From contig CM032794.1 in the NCBI GenBank assembly GCA_019155185.1, positions 12,626,721 through 12,690,720 of the forward strand: a stretch of 64,000 nucleotides of DNA, written 5' to 3'. This document shows positions 61,127-64,000 of the stretch, piece after piece; position 1 is the first letter of the stretch, and each line of letters starts with the position of its first letter. The stretch comes from Beaufortia kweichowensis. Taxonomy: Eukaryota > Chordata > Actinopteri > Cypriniformes > Gastromyzontidae. The translations under genes and the position numbers were made by a program. The notes below the pieces were generated by a model, which was not told the origin of the DNA, did not search any database, and worked only from the letters and a program-made list of their open reading frames with translations.

Positions 61127-63499
61127 ATGGCTTTCTTGTGGCTGTTGTCCTGCTTTGCCTTTCTTAGTGCAGCCTATGGTAAGAACATTTATTGTCCATA
61201 ATAATGTCCATTAAAAGGTGAAAGTCGCACTTATAATGTGGATTAGCATGAAATTGTCTATTTTTCCGTCATTATGACAATCAGCGTTTTAGTTTTTTTT
61301 TTATAGTTATAACCTTATAACAAGATAAAAAGATAAAGATAATATAAATTAAAGTTTAATTAGAAAAGCTACTGTTTTATTCAGAAAACATTGATTGATC
61401 ATTCCGTTCACTTCTTTTGTTCAGGCTGTGGCGTTCCTTCCATTCCTCCCATTGTCAGCGGCTACTCCCGCATTGTAAATGGTGAGGAGGCAGTGCCTCA
61501 TTCCTGGCCATGGCAGGTGTCTCTGCAGGTAGGTAAAAGTTAATAACACTTCAAACTACACTTTTTTTTACTTGTGGTATTGTAAGTCAACAGCTTACGA
61601 ACTGTCATGATCCCTGTCTGCGTTTCCCTGTGTCCTGCCCCCGATCACCGTTATCACCATTTAAACTACATTTCCCATAAAGCATTGCTTTCACCTGTGT
61701 CTTGTTTTCCCCTCGTCACCCTCTGTATATATAGCCCTGTTTCAGTTGTTGTTTGTGGATGTGTGCTGTTAGCTGTCTTGTTTGTATGGTCCTGGGTTTT
61801 GGTTCCAGTAGTGTGGCGATTTCTAATAAACTCCAAGGCCTAGTCCGCACGGAAACGCTTTAAAAACTTTGTTCTCTGTACACATGAAAATGCAAAAATG
61901 ACATTAAGCGCCATCGAGAGCAGACCAAACCAACAGGTGGTGAAAGAAAGTTCGCTTGCAGTGACCCCATACAGCGTTTGCGTTTGGACGAACAGGGAAC
62001 TGCAACGGAAAAGCTGCGGTTTTGAATGGATTAAAATTCATTTGGATCCGCCTGCCTGCCTGCTCAACTACACACTATGTAATGCAAATATTTGTGATTA
62101 ATATTTATTTTTTATATGTATTGACCTGCTTGTTTTATGGTTGTTTAAATTGCAGGACATGTTTGGCTGGCACTTCTGTGGTGGTTCTTTGATCAATGAG
62201 AACTGGGTTGTGACTGCTGCTCACTGCGGTGTAAAGTACTGTGTATTTTTATAAATCTATAATTATTTTACATTAAACATGTACAAATGTAAATGTAAGT
62301 CCCAATATTTACAAAGTGTTATGTATATGCATATACTTTATAATCAGATTTATTTTCCTTAGTGCACCAAAAAGAAGTCATTACATAATAAATACTGCCA
62401 TAAATAAATACTGGCATAGACATAAATGAAATGAATTTCTGTGGCATTTTTGCAGGCCTAGTCACAATGTGATCCTGGGAGAGCACAACAAGGCAAGCTC
62501 TCAGACTCAGGAGGACATACAGACCATGAAAGTGGGCCAGGTGAGACCATGGAGTAAAGACTTTGTTTTAGTTTGCATGTATTGACTTACTTTACCACCT
62601 GTGTTTTGAAGTGACATTTTTAAAGCAATAATGTAAATTACAGGTGTTCACCCACCCCGAGTGGAATCCTAACACCATCAACAATGACATCGCCTTGGTG
62701 AAGCTGGCCTCCCCCGCTTCTCTGAATACCCACGTCTCACCCGTCTGTCTTGCTGAGACTTCAGATGTGTTTGCCCCTGGCATGACCTGTGTGACTTCTG
62801 GCTGGGGAGTGACCAGATACAACGGTTAGATCTCTGACTAACATTCTGGTTGTAGATCAATAGAAACGGACTCCACAAACAGCATCATAAAAAGACAAAT
62901 GCAGAGGCTAAAAAAATATTTGTTTAATGTTTATTTTTGTTATGGAAAAATTAATTTAGGTTTAATTTAATTTTGGTTTAGTATTATATGTTTACTAAGC
63001 ACACTGCACCAGAACAGTCTTATGATGTGGTCAGTTTAGTTATCAGTCATATATTCTATAGACTATTCTACACTTTGTGATCTATTTTATAATATTTCTC
63101 TCCATCTTCCTGTAGCTCTGTTCACCCCAGATGAGCTGCAGCAGGTTGCTCTGCCTCTGCTCTCCAATGACGACTGCAAGAACTACTGGGGAACCAACAT
63201 CAGTGATATTATGATTTGCGCTGGTGCTTCCGGTGCCTCCTCGTGCATGGTATGACTTTTCTCTCTCTCGCTCTCACTTTTTCAAAAGTATTTTTAGTGA
63301 TTTTAAACATGGTTCTTCGTGCCCACTGTCTGTTTAGGGTGACTCTGGTGGTCCTCTGGTGTGTCAGAAGGATAACATATGGACACTGGTGGGTATTGTG
63401 TCCTGGGGAAGCAGCCGCTGCGACACCAGTATACCCGGTGTGTATGCCCGTGTCACAGAGCTCCGAGCCTGGGTGGACCAGATTCTGGCTTCCAATTAA
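61127..63499 (+). CDS. ctrb: chymotrypsinogen copy C (Gly226 type, longer 70-80 loop)
   Basis: Pancreatic chymotrypsin zymogen on the plus strand, reading frame intact, 265 residues. Exons: 61127-61178, 61425-61528, 62156-62235, 62456-62540, 62644-62824, 63116-63249 and 63338-63499. Signal MAFLWLLSCFAFLSAAYG, activation site YSR|IVNG, triad in TAAHC, NNDIALVKLA and GDSGGP; Ser189 in SSCMGDSGG and Gly226 in IPGVYARV. Exon 4 is 85 bases against 79 in copies A and B, adding two residues (SSQTQEDIQ) in the loop that binds calcium in related proteases. It is more diverged from A and B than they are from each other. Intron 2 has taken in two repeats. It is transcribed away from copy B, head to head. 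A related but less likely identity is the chymotrypsin-like gene CTRL; SCMGDSGG favours the CTRB side. Confidence 0.95.
61603..61834 (+). repeat. repeat insertion in intron 2 of copy C, LTR- or SINE-like
   Basis: Starts TGTCATGATCCCTGTCTGCG, includes AACTACATTTCCCATAAAGC and TGTATATATAGCCCTG, and ends with AATAAACTCC. The TATA-like and AATAAA elements in this order suggest a solo LTR or a similar promoter-bearing repeat. The CATTTCCCATAAAGCATTG word is common in fish repeats. Confidence 0.4.
61839..61997. repeat. short DNA element with CCTAGTCCGCACGG terminus
   Basis: The left end CCTAGTCCGCACGGAAACGC is mirrored imperfectly by the right end GCGTTTGCGTTTGGACGAAC AGGG. It directly follows the previous repeat in intron 2 of copy C. 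Confidence 0.45.
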
Positions 63500-63587
63500 A
63501 AGACTAGAAAATGGTTAAAAAAAAAGTTGTACTGTACATGCAGACCTTTCTTGACAATATTTAACAGCATCTTTCAATTTAAGAAAA

Positions 63588-63593
63588 AATAAA
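63588..63593 (+). terminator. chymotrypsinogen copy C polyadenylation signal
   Basis: AATAAA about 90 bases after the stop codon; another copy lies near 63674. The remaining bases to the right edge show no gene. Confidence 0.55.
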
Positions 63594-64000
63594 ACCTCTT
63601 AAGAAACAGTTTTATCATTTACTCATCCCAATGTTGTGTACAGCTGTATGCCATCCAACTATATTATTCAAAAGAATAAACTTTGCCTGAAACCAAGTTT
63701 TCCTTCAGCTTTTGTTTAAAACATTTTTTTATCCTTTTTTAACTTCTATTTTTCATATGTTTCAGATGTTTTATTAACTAGGTGTGTGCCTTAACTTTTT
63801 ACTTATTTACATGATGACTAATCTCGTCACTGTAACATTTTCTCATTAATGAATTAATTCAGTTAATTATTCATTCATTCTTTTTTAGCAAATGGTATTG
63901 GACAAAATAAAACGTATTTTACTTTAATTACACATCTCTGACAGAGGAGGGCGCTAAAGATTCACAACATGCAAAGCTTAATGTTTCTCTCAACACTCGT

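Noticed and set aside
61127..63499. Identification of copy C as CTRL (chymotrypsin-like)
   Set aside because: SSCMGDSGG and the overall sequence resemble CTRB-type genes more than CTRL, which has a Gln at the position before GDSGG.

Overview
This is a stretch of vertebrate nuclear DNA. It is AT-rich, carries multi-exon genes with GT-AG introns, and is full of interspersed repeats and microsatellites. The gene set, the single-copy orthologue of human 16q22 neighbours and the repeat families (palindromic MITEs, a tRNA-derived SINE tail, a hAT element) point to a teleost, most likely a cyprinid. I could not run a search, so the species is open. There is no bacterial or phage content, no CRISPR array and no RNA gene I can support.

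Layout from left to right. zdhhc1 lies on the minus strand (910-3137); its 3' end runs off the left edge. From about 4.3 to 30 kb the window is mostly gene-poor. It holds a candidate terminal exon of an unidentified minus-strand gene (8083-8326), a GC-rich patch with nested inverted repeats (8545-8760), a 615-bp hAT-type element with an 8-bp target duplication (14586-15200), and a CpG-dense patch beside two exon-like segments on the plus strand (16534-17433). hsd11b2 (plus, 30452-39699, five exons) is complete. From 40 to 48 kb there is repeat-rich intergenic DNA, including a composite DNA-transposon block (45796-47425). atp6v0d1 (minus, 48308-51258, eight exons) and agrp (plus, TATA box at 53178, three exons, 53410-54817) are divergently arranged. 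The right end is a chymotrypsinogen cluster of three seven-exon genes: copy A (minus, 55660-57136), copy B (minus, 58302-59767) and copy C (plus, 61127-63499).

The genes do not form one pathway. The order zdhhc1, hsd11b2, atp6v0d1, agrp is the order known at human 16q22.1, so this is a conserved synteny block, with agrp inverted relative to human. hsd11b2 inactivates cortisol, atp6v0d1 is a V-ATPase membrane-sector subunit, agrp encodes a melanocortin antagonist, and the chymotrypsinogens are digestive zymogens of the exocrine pancreas.

Two points deserve attention. First, two otherwise perfect genes each carry one single-base indel: a loss in exon 3 of atp6v0d1, and a gain in exon 6 of chymotrypsinogen copy A just before the catalytic serine. 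Both are confirmed by intron phase; base-calling error or real mutation cannot be told apart here. Second, the chymotrypsinogens differ at the residue known to set A-type versus B-type specificity: Gly226 in copies A and C, Ala226 in copy B. I found no previously undescribed multi-gene system.
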